The notes under the pieces are model-generated. The model was not told the DNA's origin, ran no database searches, and worked only from the letters and a program-made list of their open reading frames with translations. From Ptychodera flava (taxonomy: Eukaryota; Hemichordata; Enteropneusta; Ptychoderidae): a stretch of DNA of 64,000 nucleotides. Positions 43,881 to 56,277 of this stretch are shown here, one piece after another. A program made the position numbers and the translations under genes. Each line of letters begins with the position of its first letter. Position 1 is the first letter of the stretch. The stretch is taken from NCBI RefSeq assembly GCF_041260155.1, contig NC_091931.1, positions 32,401,041 to 32,465,040 on the forward strand, read 5' to 3'.

Positions 43881-46147
43881 CTCAGACTCCGAATCCCTAT
43901 TCCGGCAAGAGTGGAGGACATATTTTCATCAATGACTGGTCAGTCAGATAGGGTTAGAATACTGCGTCCCCACTTAACAATTTCACAGATCACTCTAATT
44001 CTAGTAGGGCCGGTCGTTGGCCCATGGGAAAACGATATCATATTCATACTTGAAATTTGACCCGGTGTTCCTAAAAAGGGTGCAAAATAAGGAATGTGCA
44101 AAATTAGGAATGTAGTACTATACAAAATAGAGGCCTCGAGGGAAACCCTTTTATAGTTCATACATTTTTCTAAAGGTTGGTGTCCACAAGTCCAAACTCG
44201 CGCCCCCTTTCCGCTGGTAGCAAATCGTACCGGTGAATGAATGCTATCTTGACATATAAAGGTCTCCTTAGCAAATTGTCAAAAATGTCAGAGGCCCCGT
44301 TGACCTATTTAACTTGTTTGTACCAAATTATTTACTTAATTTTAGATTTATTAGTGACTACAAAGGTGGCCATAAATGTTATAGCAGCCCTGGTTTGACA
44401 ACACAGGCCCATTCAAGCTGAATTGTTTTGTTTCCATGCTCAAAGTATAGCTCATTACAAAACTGATAATCTTTCACGTTTGTGCAGTACACCGTGAGCA
44501 ACTGACCTTTGATGGTTTTCTGCAACACCCACATGTAGTAGTTTCTGAATTCGAACGTAATCCACATGCAAATTTACTTATTTACAGTTTTTACTTACTG
44601 TGTACTTTTGACCCCTCAGGCCTGATTTCGTACATTGGAAGTCATTAAGCCATTCGTAAAATAATGTGTCAGCTAATTGCTGTCGTCGTCCGTACAATAT
44701 CCATCATTATTTACAACGAAAAATCATGCCAGCTACATTCTAAAGTGATTTCGAAATGTACAAGTATGCACTATGAGACACATGATTGTAAATTCAGTAT
44801 TTTTCAGAAGAGCGATCGACATAATTATTTATGCAATAGTTGATTACGCTATAGAACTATAGTAGTTTTTGTCACTAATATCATTAATTTTTAACATTGA
44901 TAATAATTAAAACTTGTGTTATTTCCGAAAGTCTATTGGACAAACAATGTGAACTGGCATTTCTGTAAAACACACACTTAGCAAAAGTGGCCCTTTCACG
45001 CTGATATATAAAAACTAGTCGGCTGAAGATACAGATTACAGATTTTGAATTAAGACATTCACGAACGCCATCAGCGGAGAAAAAAGATTTATTCATGACA
45101 CCAAACCACGTGCATTACTAACAAACGTAAATGATTAATAAGTGCAGAAAATTCACATCAGAAATTAAATTGTTTTTTCCTTTACGCAGTCTTGGTTACG
45201 ATGGATCAAATAAAGATTTGCACTCCGGTTACACATTACTATCGTGATCTTGTAACAGTCACTGACAATAACACGAAAATTTGCCCGGACAAAAGGACCA
45301 TTATGATATGATTCTCCCATGATACAAATGGATGTCTGAAAACGTAAAGGAAGAATGTGAGGCATACCGCCGTCAAGTTCAAGCCCTGAAATATTACGAT
45401 CCTGAAAGGACTTGAGCGACATGTCAGAATCAGTTTTGCTTGCATTGATCTTGGGTTAAAACACGTTGGGAAGTAGCACACTTTCTCAGAACGAACAACT
45501 TTCGACTTCTTGTCTCAGTGGCATCTAGAGTTACTTTGAAAGTGTTGTGTTGTGCTGCGCTTTGTTGACTATACAGCCCGTTCCTGAGGGATTTTTTGAC
45601 TTCGTGTGACCAATTTCTTAAATTCAAAACGTAACCTTTTACTTTGAGCTGCGTGTGGTTAAGTATACATCACGTTACTGTGTTTTTTACTTCATGTGAC
45701 TAATTTCTTAAAATTCAAAACGTAACGTTATACTTAAAGTTGTAAATTTTAAAAAAGGCGATAAAAGCGCTGACTACAGTCCTTTTCGTCAAAACAGAAG
45801 GCAAATCCGATGTTTTTGCGCTACAACGCCACCGAACGCGGTCTCCCGCGTAACAATTTATCGCTGGTATCAACTGGCGACTCACCAAAAATAATCAAAG
45901 TCTTTGTATACAGATGACAAGAAAGAAATTCGTTTAATGGTTTGTCCTTGCAACAAACAACATCATTAGTTTCACAAATATTTGTGACTGCTATTGTTGA
46001 CCTGACAGCGTTTACTCAAGTCTAGAGGTGTGCACCGTGAAATTATTTACTTTGAAGGTTTCTCCTCTCGGTTGCCGGCAGGAAACATTTGAAACCATGC
46101 CCAAGTCAAGTTGCCTCAAGTCGATAAAAAGGCTACGGTTAATGGCA
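43881..46147. other. intergenic between the Polinton flank and gene C
   Basis: No protein domain or RNA gene is recognised. It contains a 90-bp tandem duplication (45600-45780), listed separately. The 3' untranslated region of gene C should lie at the right end. Confidence 0.45.
45597..45776. repeat. 90-bp tandem duplication
   Basis: Two units about 90 bp apart share acttcgtgtgaccaatttct / acttcatgtgactaatttct and aattcaaaacgtaac. The copies have diverged at several positions. No gene overlaps them. Confidence 0.75.
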
Positions 46148-49100
46148 TCAATCCTGTGATGTTTTCTCGGTGTCCATGGCATTAACGTCATCTCTTTGCT
46201 TCCTGCAATGCACCACCGCTATTGCTATGATCAGAAAACCCGCCAATAGCACAAAGGCAGACGCCAGATAGAACGGAGTCTTCGTGTCCTTTGTGAGTTC
46301 ATATAGTTTACCTGTGGGAAAAGGGAAGAGGGAAAGACCAGGGTGATTGAATAACTTCATTAATGATGAAAATCGGCCCTTTCATGACCCCTGCATGACT
46401 TTTTGTCCTTGTATTTCTCTGCTACCATTCAGCAGTTTAATCATTAAAACACTTGTTTCAGCCAAAATGTTTCACTGAATTTGTGTTCTGTTGCTTAAGT
46501 AACGAATTCTCGTTTAATTAAGTGGCTGTTTTTTTTCTTGAACGATTAGAAAACTACATGTTCCCAAAATACTATATGAATTTAAGCTGGGTTTGTAAGA
46601 GCTTCATCCTGTCGGGGTTATTTATCTTGTGATAATGATGCCTGTGATTGAGTCGGAAGATGGCAAAATATCTTACTTTAGTTAGTAGTGAATACATGTA
46701 CAATTATAGAGAATGCTATGAGAGATCTGTAGTCCCTTGTTTTAGAAATCAATTAACTTGTTGTGCATTCGTAATGCACGTATTCCGCACTATGGCTAAA
46801 GGACAGCTTGCGTCAGTGACTGTAATTTTGCCAAACGTAACACATAAGGTTATTCGAGACCAAAATAATGTGTGATTGACTAGTGGCATTGTCCAGTGAG
46901 ACGTATCGATGTTTTCGTAGGATGTGACTGCAAAGCAGAAAAAAATCTGTAATTTCAAAAGAAATTACAAATATAAGCTTACTCTTTCTGAAAATGCTCA
47001 TATCCGAGGGAGGTACATAGGGAAGGTTAAATGAAGGATCTGGTGTTTGGGTACACTTGAAAGCACAAGGTCGTTCCGACACTTGGACAAAATCAACTTT
47101 TAAGTCCGAAAATGCTGACGACCGCCGTAGTCGTCAGTTGGGCATGTGTGATCTTAGTCATGTCAAACCAGCACCTCGTACGCCGTTGATGGCATCATTT
47201 CATTCTGCAAATTTCATACATGCTACAAATATCTTGACAGGTACTTTTCCCCATACGTTCACTATGAATTATTGCTCTATTTCAGCTGATCAACACCATT
47301 GGCTCTGCTCAACTGGCAGAGTTAGAGCGCGAGAACGGTGCACATGCGCATGAGACGTGCATACTCCCTTATAGTTGAATGAGCTGGATCTCAAACGTTT
47401 CATTACCGTACAGCAGATAGAGAAACTTTGATTTCGCTACATATACGCATAAGTGGAACCAAGGAGGAATAACAATAAGTTAAACATAAATCTTTAAGAG
47501 GTTCTTATGCAAAATCAGTTTGGCGGCAAGTTTTGTAATCAGCAAATCGAGATCGTTGATTCGGCTCTTGTGACCAACTTAAGTGACCAACTTAAGGGAG
47601 CTTCTGTCCAAAACACAGCGCGGACATTACAAAAATTATATGTCTTATTGTGCTGTTCCATCACCCTAACTCGGTATTAACGTTATTTTCACTTAATGTA
47701 AAAATATCTGTAGTAGTTAGTTTGATCATACGTCTGTTGAATGACTGGATCGCGTAACATGCTCACAATAAAAAAACATCTGTTGGGACATTTTGCCCTA
47801 TTAAAATGAATTATTTTTGTCAAAACTGCAATAAGTTAATGTATGGGCGAGGTACACTTTAAACAAACTCGGCTGGCATATGCGCTCTGTAATCACAGTT
47901 CTTCATACCAATGTAAATCCATACCTGCAATGGGTAATCCAAAAGCTCCAATCCCCCTCGCCGTTATTTGCAGTCCCACTGCTTGAGGCACATTCTTCAA
48001 ACCAACGATCTGCCTAGCACACACCATTAAGATCGTAATCGAGACACCCTGACAAACTCCAATGACCGCACTGCATGTAGCCATGGCAGCGTAATTCACC
48101 AAGAAGGCGTAAATGAAAGAACTAAGGGACAGTACCATCACCATTATAGACAATAGCGTCATTGGAGATATAATCTTAGCGTCAATCAGCCAGCCATGTC
48201 CTGCCCGCCCAATTGCCGAAGTCACGCCGAAGTATGTCACCAGAGAGGCAGCCTTCAACCGGGGAATGCCGACGGCGACGGCGTGTACGACCAACCAGAC
48301 ATTTGTCAGTTGGGCGCCAGCACTGAATAGTACTATGAATACCAGGAACCATACGTAAAGTGGACTTCCTCTTAAGAGACTACAGCCGCATAAACGTGAT
48401 ACAGGTGAAAGGATTCTTGTTGCACCTGATTTATTCGGTTTTCCAGAAGCGAGCTCTTCGCCATCAGCATTCACCGAACCCTCTTCATCCAAGGACCTGT
48501 ATGCATCTTTGGACTTTCTCGACCGTTGCTTCTCATCATCTCCTGTGACAGTCATACAGATCTCTGTTTCGGGATCAGCATTTCCGTTCTCCTCTGCAAT
48601 TTTCCGAAACCCAGTATCGTTCTTCGTGTTCGACACGGGTTTCATGACAGCAGCGGTGACGAATGTATTTGCGGCAAACCCGGCAATAACCAAAAATGCC
48701 CCATGCCAGCCATACTGTTGAATGAGGGCTTCTATAAGTAGAGGGAATGTCATGATTCCAATACTTGCTCCGAATGAAGAGAGACCATTTGCCAAGCCAT
48801 ATCGCTTGTGAAAATACTGTGCTACCATAGCTTGGGACGGTATGTAAATTCCAACCAAACCTATAGCTGCAAGTAAACGACCATAATAATGTTACCCTAC
48901 TGATGGCGGATATTAATTAACTAAAGTTCAAAATGAGTGCTGTGTATTTTGAAGGTATATTATTAGACTGGCCCCAAGTCGCTTGGCTTTTCTCGGCAGC
49001 AGTTACTGTTCGGCCACGCTTTCATACAACGGTCTACGCAACACCTTACCACTAAATGCGACTGTCTGCTGAAATTTATCACTCCATTGTATTCTGTTTT

Positions 49101-49156
49101 GATGTTTATATGCTCAAAGACTAGCAGCAAGTCTAATATATGTTGTAATTCAGCTG

Positions 49157-49187
<31 letters not shown>

Positions 49188-49301
49188 TGTATGTATGTAT
49201 GTATGTATGTATGTATGTATGTATGTATGTATGTATGTATGTATGTATGTATGTATGTATGTATGTATGTATGTATGTATGTATGTATGTATGTATGTAT
49301 G

Positions 49302-49333
<32 letters not shown>

Positions 49334-51968
49334 CAGTCACTAAAATGTAAACAGCCACTAATGCGAGAACCAGGAATTGAGAACTGTCCCTTTAAGCTTA
49401 TCGGGGTGATTAAATCGGTTACTTACCATCTCGCGAATTACTTATGACCTGAAAGTGTCCTTCTTTCAGATTATTAGTACATCGATTGCGAGATGTTGAT
49501 GACCGACTTAATCCCCTGGTAAGGTCAACACGGTAGCTCATTATTAGCTAGGCTTAGGCAGTGTTTATAGATAAACAGAAGTACGTGGTTAATTAATCAC
49601 GTGTTGTGATTAATGTTCAGCAAAAGGAAAGGAGGCAATTGATTGACAATACACATCTTTCTCGGAAATATAGTACATAATTAAAAGGATCGATACCTGA
49701 ACTTCCTACATTTCCTAGTGATTTAATTTTAGTGTGTACAACTCAGTTAATAATTTGCACATTCAACAATATTAAATTGTAAATTTATTTATTTGTTTAT
49801 TTATATATGTAACTTGATAAGAATATATGAAATATAAATGAAATTATTCAATATTAATTATTTTACTGATAGGTGACGCCGGATTCTGCTTACCGTGTAA
49901 AATTCCAAACGTAACCATTAATTGTGCAAAACTCTGAGCAAAAGCACTCGCTACCATGGCAACTGTTAGTAATGTAGCTCCGACGACAGCGACCTTCCGT
50001 GCTCCGAATTTAGATACCAGATATCCTATTAAAGGTGCTGAAAAATTGAGAATATTAAATGAAATATTGTGAATATAGAATGAAAAACTTAGCACATAGA
50101 AAATTTAGTTTCTGTACCATTCGATGATCTCGGCAAATGTCGAGTAAATTTTTTAATTCGCGACCCCGGGTCCCTGCTTGAACAGGGGTGTATTCTATCA
50201 TTTGTCCTGGACGATAATACTTTAAATTCATTGGATTTGTCCACCACATACACGTGTATGTTCATGTAGCTTCAACAGACTTTGAAAGAAGTGTCTTGAG
50301 AATCATAGTTCGTATGTCGTTTCTCTTGATAAAATCACATGGTCTCTCCGAAATGTAGCATTGGCGACGTAACGAATTATCGCAAGATTGAAATTATAGC
50401 AAATGAGACGTAACTTTAGTTTCCTCCTTACATTTAATTACCATAATTGCTTGTATACATCTGTTACAATTGAGATAAATGATGACAAAAATACTTTCTT
50501 ATCTCCTGCTTCTTGTAAAATCCAGACATGCCCAAACCATATGAAAATAAAATGTGTTTGATTGATGTAACCCAACTGTGTCTACCTAAGTTGTCTAGGT
50601 TACTTAACATGAGGAGAGCATGACGAGGAAGTCTGTCATGCAGATGGCATCTCCAGGAGTTTATATGCCATTTTAATACAACGTCGAAGTGAAGGTTAAA
50701 AAAAACGGAGTCGACCACTTTCACCTATACAGCTGATTCGTTTCAAGCATTATTAGACACTGCAAGCAGTCGACGACACTATTTTCTTTGTAATTTCAAT
50801 GATATCACCCCATATTTCTGCACAGTAACATAAAAAGGGCAGAATAATGGAATTGGAATTTTACAATGGCACTTATGTGAAATATGACCTGATTTGTTCC
50901 TAGCAGTCATGAATACATTTGCAGCTTTACTTGCTTGACCTGCTTGAGTTGTCACAGGTTTTGATCAAATATTCCGGCATGATAAAAGTAATCTTAAATA
51001 TTTATAATAGGAAACTACTGCAATCTCAGAGTTACCCTGGAACAATATTTCTTTGCGAGCACGGTGACCGCCTTTCCCCGAAATTTACTATTTTTATTTT
51101 CTGCAAGTCGATCAGCAATTAAAGGTATACTGTCACCTGTTCCAATTTTGCCACAGTTACCATAGAAAAAGACAATTTAACCAATCACAGGTTTTAAGTG
51201 GGTGGCCGCTTTTAAAAACAGCGCCCTCAGATGGGCATTTTGAATACCAAGGAACGCCCCTTTGACCATATATGGGCATATTTAGATTACAGGTGACTGT
51301 ATACCTTTATCACTTTATAAAGAACATTAACTTTCCCATGGAATCTGCGAAAGTGCCAATGTCATCGACATCATTACAAAAGTATAAAAAGTATAAAAAA
51401 GGTCATGCATGTCTTTGTGAGTTGAATATCAAGTTGGCAAGAGTTTGAAACGAGGGGAATGTGTTTGAAATCATGGAGTTTAGATCTATTCTGAAGAGTG
51501 ACCAGAGTAAAGGACCCAAAGTGCAGCCTCGTCTAACACCTATTGGACAGTCAAAGCAATCTTAGGTGACATTTGCTGCCCTGATGCATTCCTTGACTCA
51601 ACATTAGCATAAATTGACTTATTAAGAATGCACATCATTTTACCATCGACATCAAGTGATTTAAGTTTAAACTGGAGTAAAGAATGATTAAGTCTATCGA
51701 AGGCATTGGAAAATCTACAAATAAACTGTAGAATTTGCAACGCCCGGTGCTGAGGGTAATACTTACACAAGGCGGCACTGGACAGGCTGGTTGCTGTGAA
51801 AATCCAGGAGATAGTATCAGCGCCCTCTGGGAAACTTCTCAGGAACTCCACCATGAAGAGACCGGAAGAGAGCATTATCCCCTGAAAGTACATCTGGATG
51901 GCAAAACCACTGGCAACAACCAACCATCCCCTGATGGAACCTTCCTTTTCATTATCCGAGGCCATCAT
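46148..51968 (-). CDS. SLC16/MCT-like transporter gene C (intact)
   Basis: Coding exons on the minus strand are 51767-51968 (MMASDNEKEGSIRGW), 49894-50037, 47925-48866 and 46148-46311 (stop TGA). Introns are GT-AG and phase 1. They total 1452 nt, or 483 residues. Exon 1 could in principle extend upstream in frame, but no upstream ATG is seen, and the chosen start lines up with genes A and B. Family motifs are EGSIRGWLVVASGF, YLVSKFGARKVA in exon 2 and YFHKRYGLANGLSSFGASIG in exon 3. The central loop is acidic and longer than in A and B. The last exon encodes a final membrane segment and a charged tail ending EKTSQD. It is more diverged from A and B than they are from each other, so it split off first. 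It carries a TATG microsatellite in intron 2 and a LINE plus a MITE in intron 1. Confidence 0.93.
49158..49331. repeat. (TATG)n microsatellite in intron 2 of gene C
   Basis: About 43 uninterrupted copies of a 4-bp unit span 174 bp. It reads open in all frames (for example M-Y-V-C repeats), but this is a by-product of the repeat. Its purity suggests ongoing slippage. Confidence 0.98.
50464..51735 (-). mobile_element. LINE reverse-transcriptase fragment in intron 1 of gene C
   Basis: On the minus strand, FSNAFDRLNHSLLQFKLKSL (about 51640-51710) and GVRRGCTLGPLLWSLF (about 51470-51550) match RT palm motifs of RTE/Jockey-like non-LTR elements. Further on, FLCYCAEIWGD (about 50810-50850) matches LLYGCEIWG. 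RHALLMLSNLDNLGRHSWVT (about 50560-50620) matches the conserved tail with LDxxGRxTWA. The copy lacks both ends and the catalytic FADD region, and is frameshifted. A TA-flanked MITE (51120-51309) is nested in it. Confidence 0.8.
51120..51309. mobile_element. TA-flanked MITE nested in the LINE fragment
   Basis: The ends are inverted repeats: aaggtatactgtcacctgt on the left and the complement of acaggtgactgtatacctt on the right. TA lies on each side (51120-51121 and 51308-51309). At about 190 bp it is non-coding. A TA target suggests mobilisation by a Tc1/mariner-type transposase. It is younger than the LINE it interrupts. Confidence 0.8.
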
Positions 51969-52492
51969 GGGTTGCTTCAGTCCAACTGCGTCGTCTTCTT
52001 TTTGTGTGTACCGTAGACAAATATTGTCATGCAAAGACACGAAAAATGGAAGCAGTTTTATTCACCCAAGCGTAATTTTCCTTGATTATAAAGACATGAT
52101 AGTGTAAATTTTTCCATCCTTTATCGTCATGAAATCGTTGAAAAATTGTTCGAAATCATGATTGCCTAAACTGACTTGTTTACTTCAGATTATTTTTTTA
52201 AAAAATGGATGAAAGTCTTGACAATATGACATACAGGAAGATGTCCTAAAAGACTTCGGAGCAAACACACAACAGAATACACCTATTACAAAGTCTGACG
52301 AAGATTCGAAATTTATGTGTTGTTCCAAACTGAATAATCTTCTATAAATTGCATTAAAATATTCAGTTTGAAAGGGAAACGTGAAATTAGAATGTCATGT
52401 GACCAGATGCAGAATTAAAGCGTGGTTATTGTATTTGACAACTGCTGTTGACTATGGGTGAGCGGAATCCACAACATACCGAAACAATAAGT
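51969..52492. other. 5' flank of gene C
   Basis: AT-rich sequence upstream of the first coding exon of gene C, expected to hold its 5' untranslated region and promoter. No clear motif or gene is seen. Confidence 0.4.
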
Positions 52493-52496
52493 TTAA

Positions 52497-52776
52497 TGTA
52501 GAATGCATCTCGGGGTCAGATATTCGGACTCTCACATTTTTACTTTCTTTTCTCATCTACAACTGGTGGGAGCTCATTTTATAGGTCTTTGAGTAAGAAC
52601 AATGGTTACTGTCTTAGCTTTTCGATGGCGGCCATTTTGAATTTCAAATATGGGTAAAACGTTGGGTAATTTGTTTCTGTAGGACCAAACTTTGCACGGT
52701 GACCCCTAAATATTATTCTTAATTTGGTGAGAGAATGGTTGAGATTAAGTCTTTCATTTTCGAGGCGCACGTTACT
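52497..52776 (+). mobile_element. GGCGCG-ended MITE family, copy 2
   Basis: Flanked by ttaa at 52493-52496 and 52777-52780. It shares gatggcggccattttgaat, gtaatttgtttctgtag and tttcgaggcgcac with copies at 23.3 kb and, inverted, at 53.1 kb. Non-coding. Confidence 0.82.
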
Positions 52777-53140
52777 TTAATGGAGCTCGGGAGAATTTTT
52801 AGCTCACGACCCGTCACAAATTTTGTGCTCATCCAGGCTGACCAGCAAATTTTCAAAGGCCGCCGGCTATTGATTAAATCTAAAGTAGAGACCGAATTTT
52901 TATCCAGTCGCCTTCACAATATTATATACATGTCATCAAAGGCCTCCTGATACATGTAAACACGCCAACTTGATAAATATAAAGAAGGGCATTCTTCTTT
53001 TGCTTTGGTCACCTGTGTATATTTGCTTTGAGGCTTGACCGTACTCTGTCTATAGATTTTAATATTTCAAAACGTTGAAATAATCTGGACAGCCTACTTA
53101 ACCTTTGTAATCAGCATTAACGACAACAGTTGTCCTTTAA

Positions 53141-53503
53141 GGTAGTTCGCGCCTGGAAAGTGAAAGACTTAAACTTTTGCTCAAACTTTCCTGAATGAAA
53201 CTTTCAACCATTCTCTTATCGAATCAACAGTAAAAATCAGGGGTCAAAGTACAAAGTTTGGAACCAGCGAAACATATTACCGAACAACATCTTACATTTT
53301 GCCATATTTGAAATTCAAAATGGCCGCCATTCCTGTGTTAACTCTTTGGGGTAAAAATAAAATTTGGGACTTTCGAAAAACTAAGCACGTAAAAATATTT
53401 CTTTCTCCAAGAGCTTTAAAATGAGCCCCCACAAGTGGCAGATCAGAAAAGAATCGTAGAAATTTTAAGAATCCGACTATCTGTCACCGAGGCGCGTTCT
53501 TCC
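53141..53503 (-). mobile_element. GGCGCG-ended MITE family, copy 3 (inverted relative to copy 2)
   Basis: The 363-bp copy has ttaa on both sides (53137-53140 and 53504-53507). Inverted ends are ggtagttcgcgcctgg and, on the other strand, ggaagaacgcgcctcgg. It is the longest of the three copies. With copy 2 it forms an inverted pair about 650 bp apart that could fold in RNA. Confidence 0.85.
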
Positions 53504-53507
53504 TTAA

Positions 53508-55668
53508 CATGAAGTGACGAAACGTTACGGGGCCTGTTTTAAAGCCGTAAAAAACACGTCGTTTCTTTTAGTAAATTGTACTGACTGTCCCTTTGGAATG
53601 GATGATTACCTTTTGAGTGGTATGGTTACTCAAACTCAACAGAGAGAAAACTTTAACGAATATAATGACACTGCAAATATTTAATAAGCTTATCGATCAT
53701 CGAGGTGATACTGCAGTCTGAGGAGTTGATCAAAGACTGTTTCTTTCTAACGCTTGGCCGGGTTTGTGTCCGATTTGCATGGGAAGTCTGAAAATGTAAG
53801 ACCCCTCTTGATTATAAAACACGTTAAGAACCCCTCTCCTACCATGCCAGCAACAAAGTCTTTCGCCTCTGTCTTCAAAACGTATATCGCCCTACCAATA
53901 CTGTGTTAGGTCTCGGGGAGTATCTTACCCTTGAGTAGGAGTTTGACGAGCGGGAGCTGAGATATCAAGCCAGCTCTAACCCTCTCCGGATAAGTCAACC
54001 GAGAATTTTCTGGAAGTGTGTAACTTTGTCGGTCAAATGCTAGCCTTGCAAGTACTTTGATATACAGTATTCGTGTTGCATTCCAAAGTGACAGAAATTC
54101 CACCGCACACTTTTAGGGAAAAAATCCATTTACTTATCTGATATCTTCGTTTACATTTGTTAAGTTTGACATGTTCGTACTGTCAACAATCCACATGAAT
54201 AATCAAAGCTTATCAGCTTTCATCATTCATCTATTTTTCACTAGTCATCACGGTCAAAATATCATTAAAATACATAAAAAACATTATCAGTAATATTCGA
54301 GGGTACATCTGCTGTTGTCGAAAGTACGTACATCTGTAAAACGTCACTATTCAGATAAGTTTTATTTATCAAATTTTTGATTCGGTGCCTCGACAAAAAT
54401 AACATGAAGCAAATCCAAGCGGGTATGAGCTACATCAAACGAGCTAAAAAGTAACAGATGTTCTCGTGATGGAAATATATATTCCATCAACATAACAGAC
54501 TGTTATAGAAATCGACAATATGGCTAGAAGATCGCCACCTACGGCCTGTGACTGACATTTAAGTACTTTTAACGCGTATTTCACAGAATGAAAATTAAGG
54601 TCAAGGGCTCAAGGGTCAAGGCCTTCTTTATTGAGTTCTTTCAGGCAACTGTGCCTTTCACGTTTAGGCCTACGATGTGTCATCTATCGACAGTTCTCCT
54701 GAGTGACAGCGTGAAAGGCCGCAATCTTACAAGCTACCCGTGAACATAGGGACCCTACCTAGCCCTGCGTACGATGCTGTGTATTCCCGGCGTTATATAC
54801 GGCCTCCCACCACAGGCCATATTGCGCCGAGAACACATATCATTGTACGCAGGACTAGAGCCCTATACCGTCCTCAGACAAACTCTTTTCAAAGATTGTA
54901 ACCGTATATCGTGTACAACTTTAACGACATACTGCTACCACGATATCATAATACCCGCCATATAGTCTCTCAGTATCCAACATTTCTCAGAAATGTTGAT
55001 TAGCGTTCAATTTTTGTGAGGTTGCTACTAGCCGATCAGACAAGGCATCATGCATGTCATGCGTAAGTCTCAAATCGTATGGTAGTGAACTTGAAGTGAT
55101 ATTGGTGTTGACTTGTGTATTTAAACAAATTCTGTCCATCTGTTAAATTTGAAAAAATACAGAGTGCCGACAGATAGGCATTTGCTAATCAGTGTTCGAG
55201 ATATAGTATTGTGCTAAATTCCCAATTTTACTGTTGTCAATAAATGGACTCTATACCACGCCGGAACCTGCGTGACAAGCAAATATTAATAACAACATGG
55301 CCGTCTGGGTGCGACGTCGCATTATAAATAAAACAGATTGAATAGCGCGAAGGTCACGTCAGAGAACCTTGCCTACCTTGAGCTACTGCAGTGTTAATGT
55401 CTTCAGAACCACTACTCCAATTGGTTGTGGGGGAATATCGCCTCTGTTCAGGAATGCGGGCTACGAAATATGGTTGAAGGAATGCGTCGATCTCTAACCA
55501 ACGTGGATTGTACGATTCAACTAATCTCGCCGACAGTCATAAAATACGAAGCGGACCGGAAAAGTGGGCTGAGTGTTCCTTTGAAATCAGTTACCTTGGA
55601 GCACTTCTTGGGTGTCAGTGACCTAAGATGACCTCAACTCCAGCAGCGACCGCAGGGCGCCTCCACCA
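53508..55668. other. intergenic, no gene recognised
   Basis: No domain, splice pattern or RNA gene stands out. A short inverted pair, cctgcgtacgat (about 54764) with attgtacgcagg (about 54853), could form a hairpin. The small open frames look random. Confidence 0.45.
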
Positions 55669-55672
55669 TTAA

Positions 55673-56273
55673 AGGGGAAGTTCACCAAGGATGATTTTTA
55701 CATATGTGGTAGCTCTGTGGTCAATAACCCCAGAAAAGCTATTTTCACCATTTATAACTCGCCCGATTTTCTACGAAAATGATAAAAATAGTACAGGAAA
55801 ATGCCCATGTAATTTGAATCATGGGAAAAAAGCCCCAAGCTTGGAGCTTGCATCATGTGATATGGAAGGGACCATCTTCGGATGGTATGGCCCCCACATT
55901 GTCCACTCACAGTAATACAGTAGTAAACAGCAACACAAAATCTGACAGTGGGCAGTTTATTATAAGTGATTCACCGTTTATGCAAGGATACTCAGTATAA
56001 ACAAAAGTTATGTAAATACGCACAGCCTGGTTTAAGCATGGGTGAGTGGACAATGCCATACCCATGGGAAAATGGTGCCTTCCATATCACATTATGCAAG
56101 CTCCAAGCTTGGCGCTTTTTTCCATGATTCAAATTACATGGGCAACTTCCTGTACTATTTCTATCGGTTTTTGTAAAAATCGTGCAAGTTATAAATGGCG
56201 AAAATAGCTTCTCCGGGGTAAGTGACCACAAAGCTAGCACATATGTAAAAATCATCCTTGGTGAACTTCCCCT
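55673..56273. mobile_element. TTAA-flanked fold-back element, AGGGG ends
   Basis: The 601-bp element has long inverted arms of about 230 bp that begin aggggaagttcaccaaggat. It is flanked by ttaa at 55669-55672 and 56274-56277. The two arms give similar small translations (MIFTYV-ALWS-TPEKLFSPFI) on opposite strands, which shows that these frames come from the repeat and not from a gene. Such TTAA targets and AGGG ends fit Kolobok- or piggyBac-like MITEs. Confidence 0.92.
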
Positions 56274-56277
56274 TTAA

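Noticed and set aside
43839-44060. A 73-codon plus-strand frame starting MDMDLSKKALFIELL
   Set aside because: The same block in the paralogous flank near 10140 is not open in this way, so the frame is a chance product of non-coding sequence.
47285-47355. A tRNA-like stretch (gctcaactggcagagttagagcg)
   Set aside because: It resembles a D-arm/A-box, but no B-box, anticodon stem or acceptor pairing follows. At most it is a decayed tRNA-derived SINE head.
49087-49447. Long open frames of repeated M-Y-V-C or I-H-T-Y
   Set aside because: They are translations of the TATG microsatellite in every frame.
55691-56255. Two similar small frames on opposite strands (MIFTYV-ALWS...)
   Set aside because: They are the two arms of one TTAA fold-back element and not a pair of genes.
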